The notes under the pieces: generated by a model
Told to the model about the DNA's origin: nothing
The model's database searches: none
What the model saw: only the letters and a program-made list of their open reading frames with translations
Source: Nemophila menziesii
Taxonomy: Eukaryota; Streptophyta; Magnoliopsida; Boraginales; Hydrophyllaceae
Reading direction: 5' to 3'
Assembly: GCA_029959085.1 (NCBI GenBank)
Contig: JARWIR010000010.1
Location: 8,515,001-8,579,000, forward strand
Length of the DNA stretch: 64,000 nucleotides
Translations under genes and position numbers: made by a program
Part shown: piece by piece, positions 1 to 12,009 of the stretch
Numbering within the stretch: the stretch's first letter is position 1
Layout: each line of letters opens with the position of its first letter

Positions 1-248
1 TTGGTTGTGGCTTTAATTAATGGGTATAAATTTCTCAATAGATAGTCATTCATTGAACGTTATGTGCTTTAAGAGTTGTATTAGTATTTTAGTAATGAGT
101 AAAGACTTTTGCTCAGATGAAATACCGAATGGTTGAAGATAGATTTTATTTATATATATGAAAAAATATTTAGTCATAGTTAACCTCCATGAAACCACTA
201 TAATAATTTTTTGCTTCTTTATTTGGCTAGCATTAATAGTTTATCAAA

Positions 249-600
249 GGGAAAATACACCCGTGGGTACCCAGCGTTTCAAATTTTGTCTTTTGGGTGT
301 CCAAGGTAATAAAAGTGACAAAGAAGTCCCCAAGGTTTCATTTTCATGACGCCGTTAGTCTTTGTCGTCAGTTTTTCCGTTAAGTGTTACCCGGTGCCTA
401 CGTGGCGCTTGTGTGGCAGATTTCTCACCCACCACGTGTGTGCCACCTATGTACCACGTGGAATTTAACGCGGAAACTGACGGTAGGTACCAACGGCGTC
501 ACAAAAATGAAATCTTGGGTACTGATTTGTCACTTTCGAAACCTTGGACAACCGAAAGTCAAAAACAGGATCTGGTAGGTATACCACAAGGAATTATCCC
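249..600. mobile_element. Mutator-type MITE, copy 1 (352 bp)
   Basis: The element begins GGGAAAATACACCCGTGGG and ends with an imperfect inverted copy finishing in ATTATCCC. It is flanked by TTTATCAAA at 240-248 and TTTATTAAA at 601-609, a 9-bp target duplication with one mismatch. The related copy at 44336-44344 has a single uninterrupted TTTATTAAA, which is an empty site. A 9-bp duplication and long terminal inverted repeats fit Mutator-like MITEs. There is no coding potential of its own; short ORFs inside it are fortuitous. Confidence 0.88.
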
Positions 601-1950
601 TTTATTAAATACAATTTATTTAATTTCTTATCTTAATTTAATACTTACTTATCTAAATACTAAAACTCAGGTTATATAATTATGTGATAAGTCCATTTGT
701 CATGAACTCAGGGGCATAAACTAATTAGGAAACCACTGAGTTAGCAATTTGTCATATTAATTTACTTACACATTGTGTTGATAACAAATCTTATGTTACC
801 CCATTGTTCCAAACACTAATGAGAAGTAGTTGGTTTATCGGTGATCCCGAGATTATTTGAAATCAACTCTGAGGCTAATAATGTTTTATATTAATGCGGG
901 GCCAGTGATGATAACCAAACAAATTATAATCCCGACCTATAGCGAATTCATTGCATTGAAAAATCTTGAGGCATATGGTGTTAACTAGTTTTTAAATGTG
1001 AGCCAAAGTTTTATTTGTCTCAATGCGATTATACTGAAACACTTGTTCCATAATCTTTCATAAAATCAATACGAGAAATATAAAAAGTCACCCATATCAA
1101 TCAAAGGCCATGGAATGAGTGAAGATTATTATGTTTTGCTGAATTCGTACTTTATTTTGATTGCTCAAATTATAATTTCATTGATAAGTTTTAACTTAAT
1201 TATCGAACAGACCATTAGTTATGATATGCAATATTATAGTTTTGAAAAGTTATCCAAGTTTTTTAGATCTTTTGGGTAATATTATATATTATTGATATTG
1301 CTCTATCTTTGAATACTGAAAATTTATGGTTCGTGCTATAAATTTGAGTTTATAGATAATATAATGTTAACCAGGGATATCTTGTAGTTGTCACAAATTA
1401 ACCTTCAAATTATTAAACCCATGTGTCTTAACTGGGTTTAACTTTAGAGTCAACCCAGGTGAGCCCGGATTGTACTCACCCCTAATTTATTTAAACGACA
1501 CATGTTTGAAGAAAAGAAATGGAAAGTATGTATAAGTGAAGGAAGAGGAAATTAGGTTTGATAGTAAAATTATATAATTTTTATTGCAAATCTGAAAGGA
1601 CACCGTCAAGATAACTTTTTTGTAATTATTTATTCTTTAATTTTTATTTTAAAAAATACTGAATTGTATGATAATTAAAAAAATTATTATTCATTTTTTT
1701 ACTCTAATATATTTTATATTATTAATTAAATTTTAAAACTTTTAAATTTTCATGTAATGATCGATTTATAAATTTTATGTTGTTATATATTGTTTGTCAA
1801 ATTTCAACATTATATTGGATTTTTTATGTCCAATTTATTCATTAATTGGAAATCTAACTATAACACACTACATAAAAAGACATAAACTACATCCACTATA
1901 ACATATAGATATTAACCTAGCATATCCAATACGTGAGAATCAACAAGTAT
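601..1950. other. AT-rich non-coding part of R1
   Basis: No supported gene is present. The sequence is AT-rich and is shared with 53013-54400 and, more diverged, with 44345-45748. Homology to the third copy ends at about 1950, which is where the LINE begins in copies 1 and 2. Confidence 0.7.
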
Positions 1951-4560
1951 TTTCAAAAATCGTTCGGTATAGTTGATGTCTAGCGCATAGTTTGTTTGGC
2001 AAACTATCATCCATAGAGTTGAAATGCCGCATAATTTGGTGGAAAAATAAAAAGGGGTCTTTATACATCATTTTAGGATCTTCATTTACGATAATGAAAT
2101 CCCTCGGATGACTCCAATGATATCAGAGTAAACAATGTTACTCGTGTCATAATATTTTGTAGCCATTATGGTCACTTGTAGAACACCAAACCATTCCTTC
2201 TCCAGGTCTTGAACAATACATGCCAAATCCACAGTTGCATCGTTCACTTTTAGTATTATCTTCTTCAATAATTCTCACTTCCTTGATTTCTCCTATCCTA
2301 CATAAGATGATGCATTGCAAAAATATGACATATGTTCTCATTAGTGATAATTTTTTAATTTTCTTGTGTTTTTTTTGGAATTCATTGATGTTGATGTATG
2401 TTACTTCAATTTGAACAAAAGATCTATGGCATGTTATGTTTTATCGTGGTGTATAATCCGTTCGACCTAAATTTACTTACCTTCACGTAGCCTTGCCAGT
2501 TTTCTTTCTAGATATTTCGAAAGTGTAAAAATAAAATAGGATAAAATGATTCTCTTATCTCATCCCCTTTTTTATAAGTATCGATAACTCTTAATATCCA
2601 ATCTTCCAACTTCATGTCTGTCAATTCATTGATATTCATCCATGGTGTTGAAATTTCTCTAACATACTTACTAATAACATAAGTTTGACAATCTTTTCCT
2701 AATCTATGCATATTGAATAACTTAATTTTTTAAACATTTTCTGATTGCTAAATTCTTTGTTGTTGTTAATGAATTTGTTCATCCTTCGACGAGAAAATTC
2801 AAACCTTACTTTGGACGTTAGTACTCCATATAGTTTTCCAAATACTTGGATCGTTTCCTCCATAACTTTAGATGTTTGTGGGGGTATTCGTTACTTGATC
2901 TGTTACTAATGTGTGGTACCCTGGAAATAGTTGTGTATTTACCATCTTTAGTAAGTGTCCAAATCAATTAATCATCCACCGTTGTTTGTAAGAGCCTAAT
3001 GATTTTGATGTTGTGCCTTGCAGGTTCTTGAAAAAGATCTTCCAGTAACCCATTGTCCCATTCGTCTTTCTGGTTGTTAAAATACCAGTAACTTTAGTAA
3101 GTTGACATCCTTGCAATTTCTCCCATCTAAATGGTATGTTGATCCATTTATGCTCCAAGACCTTCATTGTTATTCCCATTTCCGATAATGTACCTTATGT
3201 GTCAAATTAAAAGATTTTCCTTGAATTATGCTACTCCATGACCATGACGTGCTCTGGTTTACTTTCAGTTTTGTGTACGTTGCCTATGGGTAGCATATCC
3301 TTTTAATATTGTAGCCACTAGACTTTGACTTTTACCAAATTCTCCATGTTTAAACTGCAAAAAGTGTTGTTTTCATGTTTTCAAAGTTCAAAAAACCCAA
3401 CCCCATATAATTTTTCCCATTACGAGCTTTTTACATGTTACCCGATGTATTAAATTTCTATCCCTATATCCCCACCATAAATTAGCAATCATACTACAAA
3501 ATTGTTTACAAAATATCTCTAGAAAAAGAAATGCATACATCGTGTAAGCTGACATCGCTTATAAGACTACTTTGATAAGGACCTCCTTGCTGCCCTCCAA
3601 GACTAGTTATTCCTTCAATCCTTGAGCTTTTGAAAATACTTTCTCTCCAATCCATCATAGTGTTTCAATTTTAGATCGCTGATGACCTATGTTGTAGAAA
3701 TCATCACATCTGCCTACGCCTAGTAAAATACCAGGCATTTTTTCCTAGCGTCTTAGTCGACGTGGAATAGGCGCCTACCCCGTTTAATAACCAATTAATG
3801 AAAAAATGGCCGCCTAGACCCTTCTTTTATTTTTCTTGCTCACGAGAATTCTTGAATTGATAATATATCTCTAATTTTAGTATTTTAATATTTATTATAG
3901 TGTTGTTAGATGTATTTTATGATTTCAATGGTTAAATTTATTATAATTACTACATATATATTACTATATATATAAAATTAAATAGAGGAATTTAAAACCG
4001 CATGATCTCACCTAGGCCCCGTGTAATCTCGCTTAGGCGCTAAACCCCAGTCGACGGCCTAAACCGCGAAACCAAGTTCTGCAACATAACCGATGACATA
4101 ATAGAATACCCAAGTATTTTCTCATATTACCTGGTCGTTGCTAACCTTTCTTAGGCTTTAGTTTGCAGATGATATTCTTGGTGGATGATCATACATTTAG
4201 TCTTTAGTTGTTTACAAATGTATTTATTAACCCCATAGACCTTCCTCAAATTTTCTCATAAATCTACATGCATATGTATAAGTTTTATAAGATTTGTACT
4301 CATATTAGTCAATCCTTGGTAACATGATCAATTGCATATCTTATAAATTTTGGTTAGAACAACCCTTCTAAATTTCAACAAACCTATCCAAGGCCACATG
4401 CAAAACCTGATCATGGTTCTGAATAAGACTTGTAAGTTTAAACCTAAACAGTATATGCACAACTTCCGCCATAATATCTAATTACAAATTTATATTGAAG
4501 ATCTCTCCATGAGAGTATCGATCCTCGTTTAAAGTTCTAACCCAATGGAAAATCTAAGAG
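1951..4560 (-). pseudogene. Decayed L1-type LINE: RT C-terminus, zf-RVT region and RNase H, copy 1
   Basis: Read on the minus strand from about 4560 to 1951. A KYLGIL motif (about 4120) precedes a hAT insertion, followed by SKEVLIKVVL near 3600 and FWWG-like ANLWWGYRDRN with KKL near 3450. These are the conserved end of plant L1 reverse transcriptases. Further on, EHKWINIPFRWEKLQG (about 3160) fits the zinc-binding RT tail. The stretch near 2250-2090 (VNDATVDLACIVQDLEKEW) matches the plant L1 RNase H domain, and RHFNSM..SLPNKL near 2010 matches its end. Stops and frameshifts occur throughout, so no protein is made. The 5' half of ORF2 and ORF1 are not recognisable. Copy 2 lies at 54400-56760. 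Confidence 0.85.
3687..4089. mobile_element. hAT MITE inserted in the LINE, copy 1
   Basis: Terminal inverted repeats read CTATGTTGTAGAA at the left and, on the opposite strand, TTATGTTGCAGAA at the right. The flanks are CTGATGAC (3679-3686) and CCGATGAC (4090-4097). The duplicate copy of the locus has CTGATGAC on both sides, so the 8-bp target duplication is secure and indicates a hAT element. The subterminal parts are rich in GCGCCTA and CGCTTAGGCG words, and the centre is AT-rich. The insertion splits the LINE reading frame between KYLGIL and the SKIETLWW segment. Confidence 0.87.
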
Positions 4561-5565
4561 AAAATTAAAATAATATCAAAATTTTATTTTCTTTTGAAAT
4601 AGATTGAAATTTAACGATTTGACATGTTTACTGGAGTTCACTTAAGTGATGATTCTTAAGAATGTGGGCGACATACTAAGTAGTAGGGGTTTAACATCAT
4701 ATTTTATCTCAACTGCCAAGATAGGTAATTAAAACAAAATTAAGAACAAGAATGTAATGTAATCAAAGAAAATATCATTTAACAATATTTTCTGCCAATC
4801 CATTTTTCAAGGTATTTTCTTCACAGATCTTTCAGTATCAGCAAGATTAAAAAGGTACTAATCTCATTGTAATAATCTCCAATAATACATGAATTTAAAA
4901 TATTTATTTTTATTTTATTTTATAATTTTTTCTTGAAACTAAAATGAAATAGGAGGTCTTTCATGTTTGTGGAAGCAGTCCATAATTCTAATTAATGTTT
5001 TAAAAGCACAAATGTATGAAAGGGGTAATAATTTATGTATGCTTCACTAAATTATAATGTTAAAATTAAATAGAATAGGGAACAAAGTCTAGCAAAAATT
5101 ATATAATGGGTAATACTAAAGTTTTCCTTCTTAGTATCTATTTAATAGAAGTGTATATCTCATAGTAGCGACCTCCAATTTATTTCCAATTTATTATTTG
5201 TACACGAATAACAATAAATTACAACATCAAAACTCAAAAGTTGAAATGCAACTACTAGCAATTATTATTAATTGTTCAGATTAAAGCCATTTTTAAAACG
5301 CTATTCACATAAAGATATGCCACTTTACTGTGAAAACCACAAATTTGCGATTCTTCTAAATATTATGCCTAAAATAAAAAGTTTATCTATGAAGAGTCAA
5401 GAGAATCAGGGAATTTTACTTACCTCCTAAAGTATGCATTTGTAACTCTTTAATTTCTCAAGATAAATATATATAATCTAACCAATTTGCTCGTTAATTA
5501 TTTCTTATAGCAATTCAAGTTTCATCCCTTATTGATAAAGACTAAAGAAAAAGGTAGGTGAATCA
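4561..5565. other. AT-rich non-coding part of R1
   Basis: I see no gene. Long AT-rich sequence shared with 56761-57825. It may contain the remaining, unrecognisable 5' part of the LINE. Confidence 0.5.
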
Positions 5566-5850
5566 TTAGAAAAAAGAATAAAATACCTCAAATCTAATGA
5601 ATATAATCGAAATGTAATGGACATTGATCTGTGATGAGCAAATAGACAATATATGTGCTTGAACCTGGAGATCGAGAGGTCTTGATAAAGAAGAGTAGAC
5701 AAGGTCCAAACATAATCCAGAAGAAAAGGGAAGGAAGGAAAAAGATAATATAGAAGCGGAAATTAAAACTAATTTCCATGCATGAGAAAAGATACAGTGT
5801 GTCTCCACACGCGCACCACTACCACAAGTGTCTGGCTTGGTCATGGGTCG
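5566..5850 (-). other. Exon-like ORF in R1 with a downstream splice donor, copy 1
   Basis: A 92-codon minus-strand frame starts MTKPDTCGSG and is conserved at 57826-58104 (MTKPGTCGGG) with mainly silent or conservative differences. It is pyrimidine-rich, like a plant 5' UTR exon. On the minus strand a GTATTTTA sequence follows near 5586, which could be a splice donor. A 61-codon frame overlaps it in another register. I do not recognise a family. It could be a non-coding first exon rather than a protein, so confidence in any coding role is low. Confidence 0.25.
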
Positions 5851-6771
5851 TGGGTGTTGGGTCCTATGAATTTAAAAAATAAATATAATAGACTAACATT
5901 ATTACCAGGTTTTACTTAAACGTTTTCTTGATCAAGCCTAAGTCTCTATTGATCAAGTCCTCCAGGTTTGTTATAGTTTTTACCCACATTTTGTAACATC
6001 TTTTTCCATCCACGTTTGGTTGTAATAGTACTCACATTTTAACACATGATCAACTTTTTTGAACTGTAACGTTTACTTAATAACGACAAGTCTACTTTTA
6101 TAAATGAGTTGTAGTCCAATTCGTTTGACACACTTACAACATCACAGTTTACGAAATTATTCACTTTCTTCCTACTTCTTTCTTCAGCAAAATTCAACAT
6201 ATTACATACTTTTACTTGTCAGGGCACACGAGCGAGTGTAGTAATTTTTATTTATTGGGAGCGTTTGGATGTGCAGTATAGCATCTTGGTTGTCCCGAAA
6301 ATCGCTCTTAAGGTAGTGGATTCTCCACGACACTATAATTCATTTTTGTTATAGTTTGTTCTTTATTTTCCATTTAAACACTACATTAATTAATTAAAGC
6401 TTATTTTGCATTTAACATTTTTTAAATCGTTACAAAACCGATACAGTATTGTTTTCCTGGACTAACATTATATTAAATTCAAAGTAAACCGATTCCCCAT
6501 ATTTCATGTATTTAAAAGTTCCCCTAAAGTTTCTTCCATTTTCACAAATTACTTAGAAATTTTCCACTAAAAAATTCTTTTTCATGTATGAATTATTTTC
6601 TTTTTTTTACGTCTTTAGGGATAATATAGCGCACATATTAATGTGGAATTTAGCTTTACACTTAATTGGTCAACAATATTGGAACTTTTGGCTATTTGTG
6701 TGAGTCTTTACGAGGTTTCGGGACGCCCTTTACCAGTGAGACTAATCCTTGTTTGATTCGTCGGAGGAGAT
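5851..6771. other. Right-hand non-coding part of R1
   Basis: No gene seen. It is shared with 58110-59007, including the conserved block GGAACTTTTGGCTATTTGTG just before the repeat boundary. Confidence 0.6.
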
Positions 6772-6967
6772 TCATTTGTTGGAACATTCAAAGTGTTTTT
6801 GTGTCTTTGGCTTATTACTTTTCCCACATCGGTAGGAATAAAAGAATTAAGCCCACTTTTAGCCATTGTGATGGCATTAGCTTCCAAAGAGCTTAACCCC
6901 ATACATATGAAAAGATATTGGATAAGCCCCACACGCGCGCACCACCACCACCACAACCACCCACATG

Positions 6968-7072
6968 CCCGGCCCGGCCCGGCACCGGCGACGGCATGGG
7001 CGTGGGCGTGGTCGTGGTCGTGGTCGTGGCTCGTGAGCTCATGGGGGAGTTGGGGAGTTGGGGAGTTTGGGG
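6968..7072 (+). repeat. GC-rich simple repeats with a G-quadruplex motif
   Basis: A run of GGCCCG, GGGCGTG and GTGGTC words is followed by four G-runs at 7043-7047, 7052-7055, 7060-7063 and 7069-7072, with loops of four to five bases (AGTT or AGTTT). This is a textbook G-quadruplex consensus on the plus strand. The base composition differs sharply from the AT-rich surroundings. Confidence 0.8.
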
Positions 7073-7120
7073 AGTCAAAAAATGAAAAATGAAATGAGTT
7101 TTCTTATCAAGCTCTTATAG

Positions 7121-7789
7121 TGTCGCTGACAATCAATCAGAAGACAAACGTAAGACAAGACTCCACCAATCACGCGCCCGTTAAGAAGATTATTCCATCA
7201 GCTGGTCAACACGTCAAGTCGAGTCAACCAGCGGTTACACCAATGATCAAAACGTGTGGAATAAAGAGTCAAGTCAACCAGCGGTTACACCAATGATCAA
7301 AACGTGTGGAATAAAGAGAATCAATCAGATAACAGTCAATCAATCCGTAGAGAGAATCAAGGAATTGATTGATCCGTTACAAATCAAATCTCTGACAAAG
7401 GATTTCCACTCCAACGCTTCCCTATATAAGGACCCCATTCTCCACCACTGTTGAGTACGAATTTACAAAGCAAAGAAAAAAGCACAAGCAGCAAAAATTA
7501 TCTCTCTACATTTTTTTTCTTTCTTTCTGTTAGAGATACCGGTACTACGCAGGAATATCTTTTTAATGTCGGGATTAGTTTCCCTTTTTCCGTGTAAGTC
7601 GTGCTTTTTATTTTCCGTGTAATAGCTTTGTAATTTTCGGTGGTTTTTCAATTTCCGTGTAATAGTTAGGTTACTCGTTAATTGAACTTTTAATTTATTT
7701 TGTTTTCCTCAAATCTTTTCTTTACAGTGATACTTTTTCACTACAATTTAAAAAGATATTCAGTAGCTTTTTTTCATCACCGTTTCTTT
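7121..7789 (+). mobile_element. Ty1/copia LTR and leader region (5' side)
   Basis: This region lies directly upstream of a copia gag and looks like an LTR promoter. It has a perfect 50-bp period tandem duplication (7223-7272 and 7273-7318), a TATA box CTATATAAGG at 7423-7431, then a U/T-rich transcribed leader. The left end is probably one of two TG starts near 7121-7127. I cannot place the right LTR edge or a primer-binding site, and no 3' LTR is in the window. Confidence 0.6.
7423..7431 (+). promoter_or_regulatory. TATA box of the copia LTR
   Basis: TATATAAGG-type box about 100 bp downstream of the duplicated 50-bp element and about 360 bp before the gag ATG. Confidence 0.55.
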
Positions 7790-8357
7790 ATGGCTTTTCC
7801 AATCTCGGCAGTTGCTTCATCATTGAATGCAAAGGCCTTTCCCGACGTGAATAAGTTGGAGCCTCTTAATGGTTCCAACTACAAGCGTTGGGCACAAAAG
7901 ATCCTTATCTGTCTTGAACAGTACGAACTGGACTTTGTTTTATACGAAGATCCTCCACTTTTAGTGGACAATGGGGTTCCCACTGAAGAAGAACAGACTA
8001 GGCATCTTGCTCTGGAAGCCAAGTTTAAGCGAGCCAACACCATGGCTCGAGGATGGATGTTGAACAATGTGTCAAACCTCATCTTTGATCTTCTTGCCAA
8101 AGAAAATCGGCAAAGATCATATGGGAGACACTTGAGAAAAAATATGGGGCCGAGGATTCTGGTAAGAAGAAATATGTCACTGGGAATCGGTATAACTTCT
8201 GTCTCATCGATCAGAAATCCATGACTGAACAACTCCATGTCTATGAAAAGCTTTGCACGGATGTGATTGATGAAGGTATGAAAATATGTGAGGTGTTACA
8301 AGCCAATATCCTGTTAGAGAAGTTCCCACCTTCCTGGAGCGAATACCGTAATCACAT
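7790..8357 (+). pseudogene. Ty1/copia gag, truncated and frameshifted
   Basis: The ATG at 7790 opens MAFPISAVAS, followed by KLEPLNGSNYKRWAQKI and LICLEQYELDFVL. This is the conserved start of plant copia Gag (DUF4219/UBN2-type capsid). ANTMARGWMLNNV matches the middle of the same domain. The frame breaks near 8110. The continuation in another register includes SMTEQLHVYEKLC, then LLEKFPPSWSEYRNH, a hallmark of the family. Homology ends at 8357, exactly where an Athila LTR begins, so the rest of gag and all of pol are missing. This copia element is older than the Athila insertion. Confidence 0.9.
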
Positions 8358-9816
8358 TGATGTCTCCTTATTTGTGATAATAAAATATACTTCTGAGACA
8401 TCATTTTAGGTTTATTTATTAGTTTATAGGTTGAATTTAGCTCGATTTAGTGCACTTTCCTATTTTGAGTCTTGATTTGGTAAACATAATATTTTTAGAG
8501 CATATTGGGTTTAATTGTTAATTTAGTGTGAAGCTTTAAAGATAATTATGGAGATTAATTAGAGTCCAAGTCAAAGACTACAACTTATGGAAAAAGATTT
8601 GCATAGAAATTGGAGATAAAGGTAACAAAGGCTAAAAACATGGAAAAGGAAAATCTGCCTAAATCTGAATTTCTGCGGCAACGCCTAAAGAAGTGATGAT
8701 AACTCCTACAAGGAAGCCGATTTTGGTAAATCCCTTTCATGAGGACGTAGATAATTCTCTGAGGATTCTTTTGGTATATTATGGAGCAAAAACCGACCAA
8801 TAACGAAGAAGATATACTCAAAACAGTTCAGCAGTAATTATCCATACGAATTTGAGTTTGGGTTGAAGTCCATTACTTAGCTTCTCCTTCAAGAAACGAA
8901 TTAGGTCAACCTATACACTATAAATACAGCCTCTTAACACTCTTAAATCATCGTTGGTGAAACCTTAAACGAAGAGGAAGCTTACGACACAAGAGAGAAG
9001 TCTGGAAGGAGCTGTTCATCAATATGTCTTCTTCTACCTTTGAATTTGTAATTTCTTTCTTTTCTTGCATGAACTAAATTTCTTTAGCTTGAGTTTTAGC
9101 ATATATGTATGAACCCTGGTTTTGATTGACATCTATCTAATTTGGGAACTTAATGTTTTAAATTGAATTATAGTTTTTATTCTCTGTTTATGTGTTTGGA
9201 TTTATATTCTGTGTTCTTGTGGACGGCCGCCATATAGAATTACCATCTAGTAGTTAGGTTACCATTGACAACGGTGTTTAATTACATGTTTAGCACATAA
9301 CGTCTAGTATTCGGTTTAGATCTGACAATTCAACCTAACTAGATAATCACTATGATTTAGATCTTGTGACTATTTACCAATTACAGGAAAAGTTTGTTTA
9401 GGAAGACTTATTGACACAGGTAAATCCTATTTTAAACTACCGATAGCGAATTGGAACCGATTATTGAAATACTACATAATTCACCCTTACATGTTTAGAA
9501 CGGCAAAACTAGTGGGGATTACATGCTATTGGCTCAAGCTATATTCTCATATTACTTTCTTTCATATTTACTTTTTTGTCTTTAAATTCTTAGTTTTAAT
9601 TTAGTTAATTAGAAAAACCAACAAAAATCTATTTATCTTTACTTTTATTTGTGTTTAGTTGTTCTAGCTTTAATTATTTACACTTGATATTTGCATAAGA
9701 TTCCCCTAACCTTCGCAGTCTCTGCGGAACGAATCTTAATCATTTAACTAAAACTTGCATACGATTTGTATACTTGCAGAAACGTGTCAGTCTAGAGTGT
9801 TTATCTCAATCATTTA
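8358..9816 (+). mobile_element. Athila-type 5' LTR (LTR A)
   Basis: It begins TGATGTCTCC at the point where the copia gag is cut. The first 46 bp form a terminal hairpin arrangement (TGATGTCTCC ... GAGACATCA) also found at the start of LTR B. A TATA box (TATAAATA) is at 8929-8936. The last 100 bp resemble the end of LTR B (GGAACGAATCT, then CTTGCATACG...TATACTTGC). The 3' edge is uncertain: retrotransposon RT coding begins at about 9817 with no primer-binding site, so a deletion joins the LTR to mid-RT. Confidence 0.72.
8929..8936 (+). promoter_or_regulatory. TATA box of LTR A
   Basis: TATAAATA in a typical LTR promoter context, followed by an A/G-rich leader. Confidence 0.5.
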
Positions 9817-10440
9817 ACCAAAATTGAGGTTATCAAAACATTACCGCCTCCAGTTTCTGTTAAAGGAGTGAGAAGTTTCTTGGGTCACGCAGGATTTTAT
9901 CGAAGATTTATCAAAGATTTCTCCAAGATCGTCAAACCTCTTTGTTCTTTACTTGAAAAGGATACTCCTTTTAACTTTACTGAAGGATGTCTTCAAGCGT
10001 TTTTGACGATTAAGGAAAAACTGATCTCTACACCTATTGTTATACCTCCTGATTGGAAAGCTCCGTTTTAACTTATGTGCGATGCTAGTGATCACGCTAT
10101 GGGTGTTGTGTTGGGACAAAGGAAAGACAAGATCTTCCACACGATTTACTATGCAAGTAAGACTTTCAACGCTGCCCAGATGAATTATACAGTGACGGAG
10201 TAAGAGATGTTGGCCGTGGTTTATGCGTTTGATAAATTTCGTTCCTATCTGATTGGAAAGAAAATTGTTGTATACACGGACCATCCAGCTATTAGGTACC
10301 TTATGGAGAAAAAGGACGCTAAGCCGCGTCTTATTAGATGGGTATTGTTGCTTCAAGAATTCGACATCGATATTCGAGACCGAAAGGGGTGCGAGAACCA
10401 AGTTGCTGATCATTTATCAAGGCTCGAAGGATCTGATGCG
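9817..10440 (+). pseudogene. Athila pol remnant: RT C-terminus and RNase H
   Basis: The frame starts inside RT at [17 protein letters not shown] and continues with [19 protein letters not shown], the connection between RT and RNase H. RNase H follows with MCDASDHAMGVVLGQ, TEK-type position (here a stop), [14 protein letters not shown] and [11 protein letters not shown]. Two stops interrupt it, at 10068-10070 and 10201-10203. All RT motifs upstream, including the catalytic aspartates, are absent because the 5' part of the element is deleted. It is closely related to the minus-strand copy at 20030-21540. Confidence 0.93.
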
Positions 10441-11802
10441 AACAAAGAACCATTGTTGGTCAAAGAGGTATTCCCTGATGAACAACTTTTTGCTATTAAA
10501 CACGCTTTTGTGCCATGGTATGCAGATCTAGTCAACCTCATTGTGAGTGGTGTTTTTCCCAAAGATATCCACCCACAACAAAGACATAGATTGAATCACC
10601 AGGCCAAAGAGTATTATTGGGATGAACCATACCTCTGGAAGATTTGTAGTGACCAAGTGGTTAGAAGATGTGTACATGAAGGTGAAATGGAAAAAATTAT
10701 TGAAAGTTGTCATAGTTCACCTTATGGAGGTCACTTTAAAGGCGATAGAACTGCTGCTAAAAATCTTCAATCCGGATTCTATTGGCCTACCATACACAAA
10801 GATTGTCATCGTTTTGTCCATTCATGTCAAAGATGCCAGTTCACTGAGAATATATCAAAGAGAGACGCGATGCCGCTTAACAATATTCTAGAAGTTGAAA
10901 TCTTTGATGTATGGGGAATAGATTTAATGGGACCTTTCATCACCTCCCATGGAAATCTTTATATTTTGCTTGCGGTAGATTATGTATCGAAGTGGGTAGA
11001 AGCAGTGGCAACACCAAAGAACGATGCTCAAACGGTGATTAAGTTCTTAAAAACAAACATCTTTTCAAGACATGGTACGCCACGTGTTCTAATCAGTGAT
11101 AAAGGTACCCACTTTATTAATGCTCCTCTGAGAAATTATCTTCGTAAGTTTGGAGTGAGACACCGTACTTCAACCGGTTATCACCCACAAACTAACGGTT
11201 AAGCTGAAGTTTCCAACCGGGAAATCAAATCTATTCTTGAGAAGACCGTGAATAAATCGAGGAAAGATTGGTCATTAAAGCTAGATGATGCTCTCTGGGC
11301 TTACAGAACAGCATTTAAAACACCAGTTGGGGCATCTCCATATCGCATGGTCTACGGCAAAGCGTGTCATCTACCGATTGAACTTGAAGCTCGAGCCTAC
11401 TGGGCTATTAAAACTCTGAATCTAGACCCAGAATTGGCCGGGAAGCAAAGGATGATGCAGTTGAACGAGTTGGAGGAGTTTCGTTATCTTGCCTATGAAA
11501 ATTCACGCCTCTTAAAGGAGAAAACAAAGCGATGGCATTATAATCGACTCCGTCCGAAGCATTTCGAGAGAGGACAAAAAGTTTTATTATACAACTCTCG
11601 ATTTTCGAACTACCCAGGAAAGCTTAAATCCCGTTGGGGAGGACCTTACATTGTTACGAAAGTCACACCTCATGGAGCGATTGAAATTGAACATCCAACC
11701 GAGCAACGGACATTCATGGTGAATTGCCAGCGTTTGAAAAGATACCATGACAGTGAGGACTTTGGGCGAGAGGAGACAATCCATCTCGTAGAATGCGCTT
11801 AG
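10441..11802 (+). pseudogene. Athila integrase remnant (plus-strand element)
   Basis: The HHCC zinc-binding region is visible ([18 protein letters not shown], then [14 protein letters not shown]). The catalytic core has WGIDLMGPF (first Asp), LISDKGTHF (second Asp) and HPQTNG followed by a stop codon at 11200-11202 just before the third acidic residue region. The C-terminal part has [30 protein letters not shown] and the GPY-like [19 protein letters not shown] module. Apart from the stop the frame is open to 11802. An intact integrase would insert cDNA; this one is dead. Confidence 0.93.
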
Positions 11803-12009
11803 CCTGAGGTACACGTCTAACTCAAAGACGTTAAACAAAAGTGCTCTTGGGAGACACCCCTTGTTTTAATTGCTTTTTAGATTAGTTTTATTGCTTTGTA
11901 GTGTATAATTTTAAGTTAGTGTATATTTTTAATTGTGTTTACAAGCTAATAGGAGAGAAAGTTAGTGTGCTATTGTGCAGGAAATGAGTTTGGGGTCAAA
12001 AGAAAACTC
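11803..12009 (+). other. Spacer after integrase
   Basis: No ORF of note. Start of the long region between pol and the extra ORF in the plus-strand Athila element. Confidence 0.5.

Larger units (their letters stand above)
1..6771. repeat. Long direct repeat R1, copy 1 (left part of unit may lie outside the window)
   Basis: This segment matches 52417-59007 base for base apart from scattered substitutions and small indels. Homology stops abruptly at about 6771, just after a shared TCGGAG-type block. Both copies carry the same nested insertions at the same places: a 352-bp MITE, a minus-strand LINE and a hAT MITE in the LINE. The whole nested block was therefore duplicated together, or is part of one larger mobile unit. 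A third, shorter copy lies at 44175-45748. The window starts inside the repeat, so its true left edge is unknown. Confidence 0.93.

Noticed and set aside
240..609. An 8-bp (hAT) or 7-bp target duplication for the 352-bp MITE
   Set aside because: Comparison with the empty site at 44336-44344 fits a 9-bp duplication (TTTATTAAA) best.
5566..5850. Secreted protein with signal peptide
   Set aside because: The hydrophobic run comes from a pyrimidine-rich strand, and conservation between the two copies is explained by recent duplication.
6793..7092. 99-codon plus-strand frame with His and Trp runs
   Set aside because: It is created by GTGGTC and GGGGAGTT simple repeats.
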